Source: Hyphomicrobiales bacterium (GTDB lineage: Bacteria > Pseudomonadota > Alphaproteobacteria > Rhizobiales > Rhizobiaceae). Taken from it: DNA of 59,042 nucleotides. A model generated the notes under the pieces. It saw nothing but the letters and a program-made list of their open reading frames with translations, was not told where the DNA came from and did not search any database. The stretch is from positions 1 to 59,042 of the forward strand of contig UBXV01000014.1 in the NCBI GenBank assembly GCA_900469625.1, read 5' to 3'. The position numbers and the translations under genes are program-made. Shown piece after piece: positions 24,274 through 33,654 of this stretch; within the stretch, counting starts at the first letter, position 1; every line of letters begins with the position of its first letter.

Positions 24274-25140
24274 ATGAGACGTTTTCTGCTCGTGAGCCTC
24301 GCCCTTTTCTTTTCAGCCCTGGCGACCACCGCCGCAACGCTCGACACCATCGCGAAGCGTGGCACCCTGCGGATCGGTTACATCGCCGATCAAGCGCCAT
24401 TTTCCTCCGCGGAGCCAGGGGCCGAGCCGGTAGGATATGCCATCGACCTCTGCCGCAGGATTGCCGACGAGATCGAACATCAATCTCCGCAGCTGAAACG
24501 CGAGTTTGTCGAGATGACGCTCGCCGGCGGCTTCGATGCCGTCGAGAACGAAGATATCGACCTGCTTTGCGGCTCCATCACCGTGAACCTGAAGCGGCGG
24601 GAAATCGTCGATTTCTCGCAGCCGATCTTCCTCACCGGCGCGAGCGCGCTGCTGCGCAAGGATTCGCCCGAATACCTGCAGGCGCTCTTTCGCACCGCAC
24701 CGGCTATTCACGCGGTCAGCGCGCGCGCTGCAACGAACGTCATCGGCATGCGCGCCAACACCACGACGGCGGGCACGCTACGCGAGCAGCTCGCAGTCCA
24801 GGAATCGACGACCAAGCTTGCCGATTTCGAGACCCATGAGGACGGGCTCAGGGCGCTGGAGGACCGACGCATCGATGCCTACATCGCCGATCAGGTGCTG
24901 CTCATCAACCTTGCCAAGCGGGCGCGCGATCCATCCTCGCTCGCGGTCGGCGATCGCCTGATCACGCATGAACCCTATGCGATCGCCTTGCGCCGCAACG
25001 ACGCCGACTTCCGTCTGATGGCAGACCGCGCGCTGACGGACTTCTACCTTTCGGACGAGTTTCTGCCGCTGCTGGAGAGCTATTTCGGCGCCGAAGCGCC
25101 GATGTTGCACACGCAAATCATCATGCAACACGTGCCATAG
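24274..25140 (+). CDS. Extracellular solute-binding protein, family 3
   Basis: Protein of 288 aa with signal peptide 'MRRFLLVSLALFFSALATTAA'. The mature protein starts 'TLDTIAKRGTLRIGYIAD' and contains 'GYAIDLCRRIADEI' and 'IDLLCGSITVNLKRREIVDF', the standard SBP family 3 amino-acid-binding pattern. No permease or ATPase gene is adjacent, so it is an orphan binding protein or a sensor partner. The Cys in 'LCGSIT' replaces the usual Gly-x-Thr context slightly but the fold is intact. Confidence 0.88.
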   Translation: MRRFLLVSLALFFSALATTAATLDTIAKRGTLRIGYIADQAPFSSAEPGAEPVGYAIDLCRRIADEIEHQSPQLKREFVEMTLAGGFDAVENEDIDLLCGSITVNLKRREIVDFSQPIFLTGASALLRKDSPEYLQALFRTAPAIHAVSARAATNVIGMRANTTTAGTLREQLAVQESTTKLADFETHEDGLRALEDRRIDAYIADQVLLINLAKRARDPSSLAVGDRLITHEPYAIALRRNDADFRLMADRALTDFYLSDEFLPLLESYFGAEAPMLHTQIIMQHVP

Positions 25141-25270
25141 CGGCGTGTGCGGCGGGCGGATACCACGCCAATCGGAGAGCGTCCGGTCGGAAGAAGCGAG
25201 GCTGGCGCCCGTCGCGCGCAGCGCATGGTCGTTGAACAAATCCTCGAACGCATCGGGATTATCCCCCCCG

Positions 25271-26977
25271 TCACATCTCCGGCAGGCCGGCCTTTCGGAA
25301 GCCGTCGACAAAATGGTCTCGTACCGATGCATCGCGCAGCGGCTGGGAGTTCAGCCAATGGCCGATCGTGAAATGAGGGTGGGCGATCAGGAACAATTCT
25401 GCTTCGCGCCGCGCCTCCTCGCGGTGGCCCAGCTGCGCAAGCGTAGCTGCCAGGAACTTGCGTGAGTTGGTGCGATAGGTGTCTTTCCTGCGCAGTGTAG
25501 CGGTTGCCGCCTCGTAGTCGCGCGCGGCGTATTGCGCCTGCCCAAGATGACAAAGATACCAGCAGGCCGGATAGGGATTGAGGCGCAGCGCTTTTTCGAT
25601 CTGCGCCAGTCCGTCAGCCACCCTGCCATCGAGCACGGACATGTCCGACATGGCGGCCCAGGTGTCTGCGTGGTTCGGATCTAGCTCCAGCGCCTTGGCG
25701 AAGGCGGTCTCCGATTCCTCCCATCGCCGCTCATAAGCCAGAATGGTCCCCAGGATGTAACGGCAGCCGGCATCGTTGGGATCGAGGTCGATCGCCTTCT
25801 GCGCGAGCGTCACCGCCATCCGGCGGTTGGGATCTTCCGGCTCGCCGAAATGCGTCCAGGCAAGCCAGCGGTTGTAGGCGAGCAGACCGACCGCCTCCGC
25901 ATAGGAAGGTTCGAGCTCGACCGCCCGCTGAAGCAGCAGATGGGCCTCACGCTCGGTTTGCGGCGACTCTTCCGTCAGCAGGCGGGCGCGCACGCACAGC
26001 TCGTATGCCTCGAAATTCTTCGGCCGCTTGCGCTGCGTCGGGATGGTCAGTCGGCCGACAAGGGCGTCGACAATCTTGGCGTTCACCTCATCCTGTAATT
26101 CGAAAACATCTTCCACCGTCCTGTCGAACCGGTCGGCCCACAAATGCTGGCCGCCGAGCGCATCGATCAATTGGGCATTGATGCGGACACGGCCCATGGC
26201 GCGCCGGGCGCTCCCCTCAAGCACGTAGCGGACGCCGAGTTCCTGGGCGACCAGCCTGATGTCGACCGGCTTGCCCTTGTAGCCCTGCACGGAATTGCGC
26301 GCGATGACGAACAGGCCAGCAGTGCGGGAAAGGTCGGTGATCAGGTCTTCGGTCAAGCCATCGACGAAAGGCCCGTCCGCTTCATCCCCGCTCATGTTCG
26401 TGAACGGCAACACGGCGATCGAGGGACATTCGGGCAGCGGCAACTTGCTCTGCAGCGCATCCGGCCAATGCCACACGTGGACCGGACGCGTGAGGTTCTT
26501 CAGGTAGCGTTCGCCCGCATCGAAGAACCGCTCGCCGATCTTGCCGACGATCTCGCCGTGAACCTTGGCTGAGATGCAGATGCCGCCCGGTTCGGCCTGC
26601 GTCTCCAGGCGCGCCGCGACATTGACGCCGTCGCCGAGCACGTCCGAGCCGTCGTCGATGACATCGCCCAGATTGACGCCGACACGCAAAAGCAGGCGCC
26701 GGTCTGCGGAAGGCCCGACGGAAACTTTGGGTCGTTGCATTTCCAGCGCCGCTGCGACCGCGTCGACCGCGCTCCCGAATTCGATCAGGAACCCGTCGCC
26801 CATGACCTTGAAGATGCGGCCGTTGTGGCGCGTCACGGCCGGCTCGATAACGCCGGAACGCAGTTCCCTGAGGCTCGCCAGCGTTGCGACTTCATCAGCC
26901 TCCATCAGGCGTGAATATCCCACCACATCGGCAACGACGATGGCGGCAAGGCGACGCTGAAGAGATTGATCCGTCAT
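25271..26977 (-). CDS. Class III adenylate/guanylate cyclase with TPR repeats
   Basis: Protein of 568 aa. N-terminal cyclase domain (1-about 175): 'RRLAAIVVADVVGYSRLME' (metal Asp), 'IFKVMGDGFLIEF' (second Asp), 'RVGVNLGDVIDDG' and 'DGVNVAARLE'. A middle block 'SIAVLPFTNMSGD' to 'QLIDALGGQHLWADRFDR' is the adenylate-cyclase-associated FlgO/TolB-like domain. The C-terminal half has TPRs ('AEAVGLLAYNRWLAWTHFG', 'ALELDPNHADTWAAMSDM'). This architecture is abundant in rhizobia. It makes cAMP in response to an unknown signal and is transcribed alone. Confidence 0.94.
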   Translation of the reverse strand: MTDQSLQRRLAAIVVADVVGYSRLMEADEVATLASLRELRSGVIEPAVTRHNGRIFKVMGDGFLIEFGSAVDAVAAALEMQRPKVSVGPSADRRLLLRVGVNLGDVIDDGSDVLGDGVNVAARLETQAEPGGICISAKVHGEIVGKIGERFFDAGERYLKNLTRPVHVWHWPDALQSKLPLPECPSIAVLPFTNMSGDEADGPFVDGLTEDLITDLSRTAGLFVIARNSVQGYKGKPVDIRLVAQELGVRYVLEGSARRAMGRVRINAQLIDALGGQHLWADRFDRTVEDVFELQDEVNAKIVDALVGRLTIPTQRKRPKNFEAYELCVRARLLTEESPQTEREAHLLLQRAVELEPSYAEAVGLLAYNRWLAWTHFGEPEDPNRRMAVTLAQKAIDLDPNDAGCRYILGTILAYERRWEESETAFAKALELDPNHADTWAAMSDMSVLDGRVADGLAQIEKALRLNPYPACWYLCHLGQAQYAARDYEAATATLRRKDTYRTNSRKFLAATLAQLGHREEARREAELFLIAHPHFTIGHWLNSQPLRDASVRDHFVDGFRKAGLPEM

Positions 26978-27374
26978 GTGAGGACAAGCCTAACGACCGA
27001 ACTGGCAAGGTATTGTTCGACCGCAGGTGAGTCAACAAGTGGCACGAGGCGTGCCCGGGCGATCGCCACCTCCGTCACGCGGCCATCCGTGCTTGTGACC
27101 GACGCCGCCGAAGCGGGCGACGCCCTTGCCCCGGCGCATGCGCGCCGCCGGCGAACAGGCCCAGGCGCAATTCCGACCGCTTGACAGTCGAACGAGCCGA
27201 CAATAGAGACGCATGCAGGTCCACAGGGTGACCTGCCGCTCGCATGGCGTTATCGCCAGTGGTTAACCCCTGTCTTGGACGTGCTGATCGCCATTTCCCT
27301 TAAGGGGGCAGTTGGAGCGATGGCAATGCGAGCCCCATCAAAATCATCCGACTTGCCCATGACGGGAGTTTTTG
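26978..27374. other. Divergent intergenic region
   Basis: About 400 bp between the cyclase gene and the MATE gene. No gene, clear palindrome or terminator was identified. Promoters for both directions must be here. Confidence 0.4.
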
Positions 27375-28772
27375 ATGAGCGACCAATCGTCGTTGCCGGC
27401 TGAGCCGAAAAATTCACTCTTGAGCGGATCGGTCCGATCCGCCTTCATTCGCACCAGCCTGCCAATCATCGTCGTAACGACGATAAGCGGCCTGCTGACC
27501 GTGGCCGATGCCATGCTGCTGGGCGCATTTGTGGGGGCGGATGCCCTGAGCGCGGTGACGTCGGTGTTTCCGATCTCGATGTTATTGCTGGCCGTCTCGA
27601 CGATGGTCGGCATCGGCATGGCCAGCATTCTGGGACGTCGCCTCGGTGCCAAAGACATGGCTGGGGCCGTCAGTACCCTCGCTTCGGCCCAAGGCCTTGC
27701 CCTTGCTGTCGCTGCCTTGGCAATGCTGTCTTTTTTCGGACTGGGTACCCATGTCGTCAGCTTGGCGGCGGGCGGCAACGCCCACCTCGGCGAGATGGGC
27801 TGGACTTTCCTTGCTGTTTCCTTTGCTACCGCACCGGCCGGGTTTCTGCTCTCGGTGCACGTCGACGCGCTGCGCATGGAGGGGCGGGTTGGGTTCATGG
27901 CCATGGCAGGCGTTTTGGTGACGCTCGCCAATATCGGTTTCAACGCATTGCTGATCGTCGTGTTTGATTTCGGCGTAGCCGGGTCGGCCTGGGGTACGGC
28001 CCTGGCGCAGATATTGGGGCTGGGTGTCGTTGTCATCTATCGCATGAGCGGCAGAGCACGCCTGCCGATGGTCGGTATGAAATGCGACGGTGAATGGCGG
28101 GAAATGCTGGCCCTCGGGGCGCCGCGCAGCCTCAATTTCATCGGCATTTCGCTCGGCTCGGCCGCGGTTCTGTTCACCCTGCGACGGCTGGAGCTGCCGC
28201 AACCCGACATGACGATCGCAGCCTATGGGGTGGTGATGCGCTTGATGACATTTGCCTTCCTGCCGCTGATGGGCATGAGCCTCGCCCTGCAGGCAATTGT
28301 CGGCAATGCGTTGGGTGCCAGGCAAGATGAGCGGGCAAAGCAGACGCTCTATTTTTCGCTTGCCGTAAGCGGAGTCTACTGCCTGCTGGTGCAACTGCTG
28401 CTGTTTGGTGCACGCGGCTGGCTGGGCGGACTTTTCGTGCCCGATGCCCATGTTGGGCTGGAGGTGGCCCGCATTGTACCACTGTACCTTGCAGCATATG
28501 TCGCTTTTGGCCCGGTCATGATGGCCGCCAGCTATGCGCAAGCCATGGGCAGCGCACGGCAAGCCGCTATTCTCTCGCTGGGGCGAGCCTATCTGTTCGC
28601 AATCCCACTGACCTTGGCCCTGCCCCACATTTGGGGCGAGACCGGCGTGTGGGTCGCCGCTCCGATAGCCGATATCTTGATGCTGTTGCTCAGCATGCTG
28701 GTTTGGTGGCGTGCCCGCTCTTACACCGCGCGAAAGGCCGGCGGCTTCGGATCAGGTTCACTCACTCCATAA
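27375..28772 (+). CDS. MATE-family efflux transporter
   Basis: Protein of 465 aa with about 12 membrane helices. N-terminal 'SAFIRTSLPIIVVTTISGLL' and 'DAMLLGAFVGADALSAVTSV' match the first MATE repeat, and the second repeat starts near residue 240 ('MLALGAPRSLNFIGISLGSA'). Na+ or H+-coupled export of cationic drugs or metabolites is the family role. ATG 27375 has GGGAG 6 nt upstream; a TTG just before it is in frame. No regulator is adjacent. Confidence 0.92.
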   Translation: MSDQSSLPAEPKNSLLSGSVRSAFIRTSLPIIVVTTISGLLTVADAMLLGAFVGADALSAVTSVFPISMLLLAVSTMVGIGMASILGRRLGAKDMAGAVSTLASAQGLALAVAALAMLSFFGLGTHVVSLAAGGNAHLGEMGWTFLAVSFATAPAGFLLSVHVDALRMEGRVGFMAMAGVLVTLANIGFNALLIVVFDFGVAGSAWGTALAQILGLGVVVIYRMSGRARLPMVGMKCDGEWREMLALGAPRSLNFIGISLGSAAVLFTLRRLELPQPDMTIAAYGVVMRLMTFAFLPLMGMSLALQAIVGNALGARQDERAKQTLYFSLAVSGVYCLLVQLLLFGARGWLGGLFVPDAHVGLEVARIVPLYLAAYVAFGPVMMAASYAQAMGSARQAAILSLGRAYLFAIPLTLALPHIWGETGVWVAAPIADILMLLLSMLVWWRARSYTARKAGGFGSGSLTP

Positions 28773-29178
28773 TTGGCTCATGCGCCGATCCTTGCTCTCC
28801 ACATGGGATCGGGGGCGACTGCCCCACGGCGGCCGCATGAACGCCCGCCCGGAACGAGGGCGATAAACGAGGATGGACGCAAATAGGAAACAGCAACGCT
28901 GCGCAGAGGCGCGCAGCTGCTCTTTGTCGCCATCGGCCCCACGCAAAACGGCCCTTGCCTAGGACGTGCGCGCCACCGAGCCGCGCCGATCGTGAAGCCT
29001 GAGCGGTTCCAGTCCGGGCAAGGCCATGGCGGCGGGCGCCCGCACCGGCGCGGGCGCGGCATCGGTCGAATTAACAGTTACGTACTTCCCGCTCGCCCGG
29101 CGCCGGCACACTGTCGGCCGACACTACGCTTTCCGTGGTGGAAGCCGCATTCACCCCAGGATTTCGAACGAGGCGTCG
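28773..29178. other. Intergenic region
   Basis: About 400 bp without a supported gene. It contains the 19-bp element at 29072-29090, which recurs upstream of the 46625 gene. Confidence 0.45.
29072..29090 (+). promoter_or_regulatory. Shared 19-bp element, copy A
   Basis: TAACAGTTACGTACTTCCC differs by one base from the element at 46826-46844 on the other strand. Both point toward the downstream gene (here the DUF4239 gene, 88 bp away). Confidence 0.5.
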
Positions 29179-30000
29179 ATGGAATTTGTTCGCTTGCTCG
29201 CGGAGTTCAGCCCGCTCGCCTTTGCAGCAGTGCTTCTCGTGGCCCAGTTGCTGGCGCACGAGATCGGCTACCGGTTCGGTCGGCGCGGTGCCGCGCGCGC
29301 CACCGGGCAGAACGAAAACGTCGGCGTCGTCGTTGCCGGCATGCTCGGCCTTCTCGCCTTCGTTCTGGCGTTGACACTCTCCTATTCGACCACCCGTTTC
29401 ACCGAGCGGCGCCAGGGCACGCTTGCCGAAACCAATGCTATCGGCACCGCATGGCTAAGGGCAACCGCCCACGGCTCGCCACAGGCGAGCGAAGTCGCGC
29501 GGCTGCTCGAAGATTACCTGACGACCCGCGAGGACTTCGTGCGCGCCGGGCGCGACCAGGGCGCAATCGACAAGGTCAATCAGGACACGTCTTCCTTGCA
29601 GCAGCAAATCTGGGGCCACGTCACCACGATCGTGCGCGAGCGCCCGGACGCGATATCCGCCTCGCTGATGGCGGCAGTCAACGATGTGTTCGACACCAGC
29701 ACGGCCGAGCGTTTCGCGCTTGGGCTACGCCTGCCCACGCAGATTTTCTGGCTGCTCGTCGGCGTCATGCTGCTCAGCATGGCCTCGCTCGGCTACCAGT
29801 TCGGGCTGAAGGGCAAGCCTGTGCGCATCATGATCGTGCTCTTGACGGTGATCTGGACGACGATCATCGCCAACATTCTCGACCTTGCTTCGCCGCGGCT
29901 TGGGAATTTCCGCACCGACACCGCCGTCTACGAATGGACCCGGCAGGGCTTTCAGGGTTCTGCCGCCGGCGCGCGCGCGACATCGACGGCGCCGCAATAG
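29179..30000 (+). CDS. DUF4239 membrane protein
   Basis: Protein of 273 aa of the DUF4239/bestrophin-like family. Membrane helices: 'LAFAAVLLVAQLLAHEIGYR', 'NVGVVVAGMLGLLAFVLALTL', then a soluble helical middle, then 'IFWLLVGVMLLSMASLGYQF' and 'IMIVLLTVIWTTIIANILDL'. The segment 'FTERRQGTLAETNAIGTAWLRA' between TM2 and the middle is the most conserved part. Function unknown. ATG 29179 follows GAGGCG. Monocistronic. Confidence 0.85.
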   Translation: MEFVRLLAEFSPLAFAAVLLVAQLLAHEIGYRFGRRGAARATGQNENVGVVVAGMLGLLAFVLALTLSYSTTRFTERRQGTLAETNAIGTAWLRATAHGSPQASEVARLLEDYLTTREDFVRAGRDQGAIDKVNQDTSSLQQQIWGHVTTIVRERPDAISASLMAAVNDVFDTSTAERFALGLRLPTQIFWLLVGVMLLSMASLGYQFGLKGKPVRIMIVLLTVIWTTIIANILDLASPRLGNFRTDTAVYEWTRQGFQGSAAGARATSTAPQ

Positions 30001-30024
30001 AAGCGCGCCCTCGCCGGCACGCGC

Positions 30025-30507
30025 TTACGCGATCGCGGTAATCTCGAGCTCCTGCCCGCCGACTGTCGCCACGTCGCCGACGCCCTTGCCCATCAGTGCT
30101 CTTGCCACCGGCGATACATAGGAGATCGATCCGGTCTTCGGATCCGCCTCGTCCTCGCCGACGATGCGGTAGGTCTGCACCCGGCCGTCGTCGCGGCTGA
30201 AGGTGACGGTGCTACCGAAGGCCACGATATCGGTGGCGGTCGGGGCAGAGACGAGTTCGGCGGTGCGCAGCCGTTCGGCAAGATAGCGCAGGTCCCGCAA
30301 GGGACCGGCCGCCTGTCGCCGGCGCTCGTTGACGTCGTCGATGCCGCTCACCGCCTCATAGGCCGCGCGCGCCTCGCGCTGCTGCTCTTCCAGCGCCTTC
30401 AGCCCTGCTTCAGTCACCAGGTTCGGATGCGGCGAAACCGGACGGTCGGGCAGAAGGGTTTCGGCCGCGGTTTCGGCACTTTCTTCCTTGGTAAAGGCAA
30501 CGCTCAC
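30025..30507 (-). CDS. GreA/GreB-family transcription elongation factor
   Basis: Protein of 160 aa, GTG start at 30507 with GGAG upstream. N-terminal coiled coil 'PNLVTEAGLKALEEQQREAR' through 'DLRYLAERLRTAELV', then the FKBP-like Gre C-terminal domain 'VAFGSTVTFSRDDGRVQTYR', 'IVGEDEADPKTGSISYVSPV' and 'ARALMGKGVGDVATV'. It should bind RNA polymerase through the secondary channel and stimulate transcript cleavage. An extra basic/acidic N-terminal tail distinguishes it from housekeeping GreA, so it is probably an accessory paralogue. Confidence 0.9.
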   Translation of the reverse strand: MSVAFTKEESAETAAETLLPDRPVSPHPNLVTEAGLKALEEQQREARAAYEAVSGIDDVNERRRQAAGPLRDLRYLAERLRTAELVSAPTATDIVAFGSTVTFSRDDGRVQTYRIVGEDEADPKTGSISYVSPVARALMGKGVGDVATVGGQELEITAIA

Positions 30508-30702
30508 GATCGAACTCCGTTTTTGACGCGGCAGGCTTTTACAATGCATCCGGGGCAGGACGGAAGCGGTGGATGCGGGATTCAAACGCGCATTGTGCCT
30601 GATCGGTTGCCTCCGGTCACCGGCATATTCGCTTCGCCACGCGCACGGGCGGTCCTCGCGGGGGATCGTTGCCGATTGCTTCGGCCGTATGGTTGTCCCC
30701 AC

Positions 30703-30741
30703 AAAAAATCCCCCCGCGGCAGTCCTCGCACGGGGGGATTT
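30703..30741 (-). terminator. Intrinsic terminator, leftward (ftsZ2-type gene)
   Basis: ATCCCCCCG (30708-30716) pairs with CGGGGGGAT (30731-30739), followed on the minus strand by a T-run (30703-30708). A weaker T-run on the plus strand could make it bidirectional. It lies about 60 bp past the ftsZ-type stop codon. Confidence 0.85.
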
Positions 30742-30799
30742 TGATCGAATGGCAAGATGCGTCAGGGCTGCCGCAACCGGGCAGCGCCAGTGCCGCCAG

Positions 30800-31840
30800 T
30801 TACTGCAGCGTGCGGGTCGGCGCCTGGCCGGGCTGGCCCGCCGATGCCGCCGCGCCCGCCGGGTCTGCCGTGTTGCGCTGGCCGTCGAGGCCTGTCGCCA
30901 CCACCGACACGCGGAAGGTGCCATCGAGCGTGCGGTCGAAGATCGAGCCGACGACGATGTCGGCCTCGTCGTAGACCTCCTCGCGAATGCGGGTCGCGGC
31001 CTCGTCGACTTCGAACAGCGTCATGTCCATGCCGCCGGAGATCGAGATCAGCACACCCTTGGCGCCGCGCATCGACACTTCGTCGAGCAGCGGGTTGGCG
31101 ATCGCGGCTTCCGCCGCCATCAGCGCGCGGCCCTCGCCGGTCGCCTCGCCGGTGCCCATCATCGCCCGGCCCATGCCCTTCATGACGGATTTCACGTCGG
31201 CGAAGTCGAGGTTGATCAGGCCTTCCTTGACGATCAGGTCGGTGATGCAGCCGACGCCCGAATAGAGCACGCGGTCGGCGATCACGAAGGCATCGGCAAA
31301 GGTGGTCTTGGCGTCGGCGATGCGGAAGAGGTTCTGGTTGGGGATGACGATGACGGTGTCGGCCGCCTCGCGCAGGCGCTCGACGCCCTCTTCAGCCATC
31401 TGCATGCGGCGCTTGCCTTCGAAGCTGAACGGCTTGGTGACGACGCCGACGGTCAGGATGCCGGCCTTGCGGGCGGCTGCCGCAATCACAGGCGCTGCCC
31501 CGGTGCCCGTGCCGCCGCCCATGCCGGCGGTGACGAAACACATATGCGTACCACCCAGGTGATCCATGATCTCGTCGATCGATTCTTCCGCGGCCGCCCG
31601 TCCGACTTCCGGCAGCGAGCCGGCGCCCAGTCCCTCGGTCACCTGCGCGCCGAGCTGGATCAGCCGCGATGCCTTCGACATCGCCAGCGCCTGCGCATCC
31701 GTGTTGGCCACGATGAAATCGACGCCCTGCAAGCCCTCGGCGATCATGTTGTTGATGGCGTTGCCGCCACCGCCGCCGACACCGATCACGGTGATCTTCG
31801 GGCGCATCTCGGTGATCGTAGGCTTCTTGAAATCGTTCAT
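30800..31840 (-). CDS. ftsZ2: FtsZ-family protein, short FtsZ2-type paralogue
   Basis: Protein of 346 aa. GTPase domain complete: '[19 protein letters not shown]', '[12 protein letters not shown]', the tubulin signature '[16 protein letters not shown]', 'NQNLFRI' and T7-like '[11 protein letters not shown]'. The C-terminal domain continues to '[15 protein letters not shown]', but the protein then ends after a tail of only about 25 residues. The long linker and C-terminal peptide that bind FtsA and other partners are missing. This matches the second, shorter FtsZ of Sinorhizobium. ATG 31840 ([16 protein letters not shown]) is preferred over 31870. Monocistronic with its own terminator. Confidence 0.92.
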   Translation of the reverse strand: MNDFKKPTITEMRPKITVIGVGGGGGNAINNMIAEGLQGVDFIVANTDAQALAMSKASRLIQLGAQVTEGLGAGSLPEVGRAAAEESIDEIMDHLGGTHMCFVTAGMGGGTGTGAAPVIAAAARKAGILTVGVVTKPFSFEGKRRMQMAEEGVERLREAADTVIVIPNQNLFRIADAKTTFADAFVIADRVLYSGVGCITDLIVKEGLINLDFADVKSVMKGMGRAMMGTGEATGEGRALMAAEAAIANPLLDEVSMRGAKGVLISISGGMDMTLFEVDEAATRIREEVYDEADIVVGSIFDRTLDGTFRVSVVATGLDGQRNTADPAGAAASAGQPGQAPTRTLQ

Positions 31841-32452
31841 GGCTTTGTCTCCTAGGGCGAACGCCGCCAAAACAACGGATCGGGGCGAATCGGGCAGCTG
31901 TTATTTTAGGAATTGAAAAAAGCCACGGAGAAGGCAAGCGAAAAGGCCACGGCCACTTTCCACACATGATTTGTCTTTTGCCGGCTTGGCGAGATTGCCG
32001 GCTGCCGGGCAATTCGCATGGATTGGCCAATTAAGCCATCTTATCAGAGACTTGCTTCAGCTCCTCCGCAGAGACCAGCATTGCGGGAGACCAAGGCGGC
32101 CGTGCTCTTTTCTGGCTTCAATAGACCGAGTTGGCGCGGCGCATCTCTCTCCGCTCCCTGTCATTTGGGCAAATCGGGTCATCGCAGCGCCCGAACGGCG
32201 CAAACGCGAACGCCAGAATTATGGCGAGGTTTTGCCCCTCACCCCAACCCTCTCCCCGCTTGCGGGGCGAGGGAGACCCGAGATTGCGGCCGCCTCACGC
32301 TCCTGCCGACAGGTCCTGTTCCAGTTTCACCGCCCTCGACAATGTGCCCGAGCGAGCGCCCCAACGTCCCTTCTCCCCGCCCCGCGGGGAGAAGGTCGCG
32401 GCAGCGGGATGAGGGGCCAGTCCGGGAGCAACAATGCCCTCTTGCGCGATCC
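31841..32452. other. Intergenic region containing a RIME-type element
   Basis: About 610 bp without a supported gene. The left part is the ftsZ2 upstream region; the right half is occupied by the palindromic repeat at 32235-32416. Confidence 0.5.
32235..32416. repeat. RIME-type palindromic intergenic repeat
   Basis: Begins CCCCTCACCCCAACCC followed by the hairpin CTCTCCCCGC-TTGC-GGGGCGAGGGAG, and ends with the hairpin CTTCTCCCCGC...GCGGGGAGAAGG and GATGAGGGG. The same left and right modules recur at 44005-44255. These match the mosaic intergenic elements (RIME) known in Rhizobiaceae. Confidence 0.8.
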
Positions 32453-33061
32453 TCAAGCCGCAAAGCTCGGCCGCGCCCGCACTCGCTCCAGCCAGCGCCG
32501 CACATTGGCAAGATCGCCCGGGACCTCCATGCCGAAGACATCGCCGAGCCAGGCGCAGACGCCGGCGGTGATGTCGGCGATCGAGAAGGCGTCGCCGGCG
32601 AGATACGGCCGGCCATCGCCGAGCTCGCGGTCGAGCCAGGCCCATTTCTTCGGCACCGCCAGCCGCTCGGTCTCGGCAAAAGCCGGAAACTGCGTCAGCC
32701 GCTCCTTGAAGAAGGCGTCCGAATGCAGCGCCACGTTGCCGATCGTGCCGAAGATCACCAGCTCGGTGCGTCGGTTCCACATCTCCACTTTCGCGCGAGT
32801 GACGGCGTCGCTGCCGAAAAGCTGCGGCTCGCGGTGCGTCTCCTCGAGATAGCGGCAGATGGCGACGCTCTCGGTGATGACGGTGCCGTCATCGAGTTCC
32901 AGCACCGGGATCTGGCCGAGCGAGTTGAGCGCCAGGAACGCCGGCGCCCGGTGTTCCGCCTTGGCGAAATCGACATCGACCATCGGCAACTCGATCCCCT
33001 TCTCCGCCATGAAGATGCGCACCCGGTACGAATTCGGTCCCATGCCCTGATAGAGTTTCAT
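32453..33061 (-). CDS. Glutathione S-transferase family protein
   Basis: Protein of 202 aa. Thioredoxin-fold N-terminus 'MKLYQGMGPNSYRVRIFMAE' with Ser/Tyr near the catalytic position, 'NSLGQIPVLELDDGTVITES' (cis-Pro and the ES glutathione contact), then the helical C-domain with 'LAGDAFSIADITA', the N-capping motif. Detoxifying conjugation or peroxidase role is likely. The upstream region carries a promoter with a 5-bp-arm palindrome over the -10, so a repressor probably controls it. Confidence 0.92.
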   Translation of the reverse strand: MKLYQGMGPNSYRVRIFMAEKGIELPMVDVDFAKAEHRAPAFLALNSLGQIPVLELDDGTVITESVAICRYLEETHREPQLFGSDAVTRAKVEMWNRRTELVIFGTIGNVALHSDAFFKERLTQFPAFAETERLAVPKKWAWLDRELGDGRPYLAGDAFSIADITAGVCAWLGDVFGMEVPGDLANVRRWLERVRARPSFAA

Positions 33062-33129
33062 CGCGTCCTCCCATCGGCTTGCGCGACACCATCGTCGCTC
33101 CGTCCCATGTCAGGCACTATGCCATACCA

Positions 33130-33162
33130 GTTGCTTTTAGCAACCGGTTTTATTTAACTCAA
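33130..33162 (-). promoter_or_regulatory. Candidate GST promoter with palindromic operator
   Basis: On the minus strand -35 TTGAGT (33157-33162) and -10 TAAAAG (33134-33139) have a 17-bp spacer. The palindrome GTTGCTTTTAGCAAC (33130-33144) covers the -10 and resembles operators of small winged-helix repressors. Confidence 0.5.
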
Positions 33163-33285
33163 CGGTTTAAATGTTGACATGCTCGGGGAGACGCAGCCGT
33201 GGCGAAATGACCTGGCGCCATGGCAAAGCACCTTGCGGACCGTGCGAGCCCATGGTCTGTGTCCTTCGACACACAGGAGCCGCCC

Positions 33286-33582
33286 ATGCCGATCAGAGCC
33301 CTCGCCCTTGCCGCCACCATGCTTTGCGGCGCCAGCGCTGCCCATGCCGCCCTTGCACCGAACTTTCAGCGCGCCAACGAGCTGACGGCGATCATCGGCG
33401 CGGTCGCCGAGGCCGTGCCGCAATACCCGATCGACAAGATCATCCATCAGGGCCGCGACCGCTACGCGGTCATCGCCGGCAAGTGCACAGTCATTGCCCG
33501 CATCGTCGCCTTGCCGCCCAAACCCGGCCTCGTCGGGCCGAAGCAGTTCAAGGTCGAACTCGAAAGACCGCGCTGCGACTGA
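33286..33582 (+). CDS. Small periplasmic hypothetical protein
   Basis: Protein of 98 aa with a clear signal peptide 'MPIRALALAATMLCGASAAHA'. The mature part includes 'ELTAIIGAVAEAVPQYPIDK' and 'YAVIAGKCTVIARIVAL' plus a terminal Cys ('ERPRCD'), so a disulfide is likely. No family recognised. ATG 33286 is chosen because the signal peptide starts there. Confidence 0.75.
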   Translation: MPIRALALAATMLCGASAAHAALAPNFQRANELTAIIGAVAEAVPQYPIDKIIHQGRDRYAVIAGKCTVIARIVALPPKPGLVGPKQFKVELERPRCD

Positions 33583-33654
33583 TGGTTTCGCCTGCAGATA
33601 GGGCCTTGTCGATCGCATGGACCGACCGTCGCGTTCGGCGTCTATCCCCAGCCG

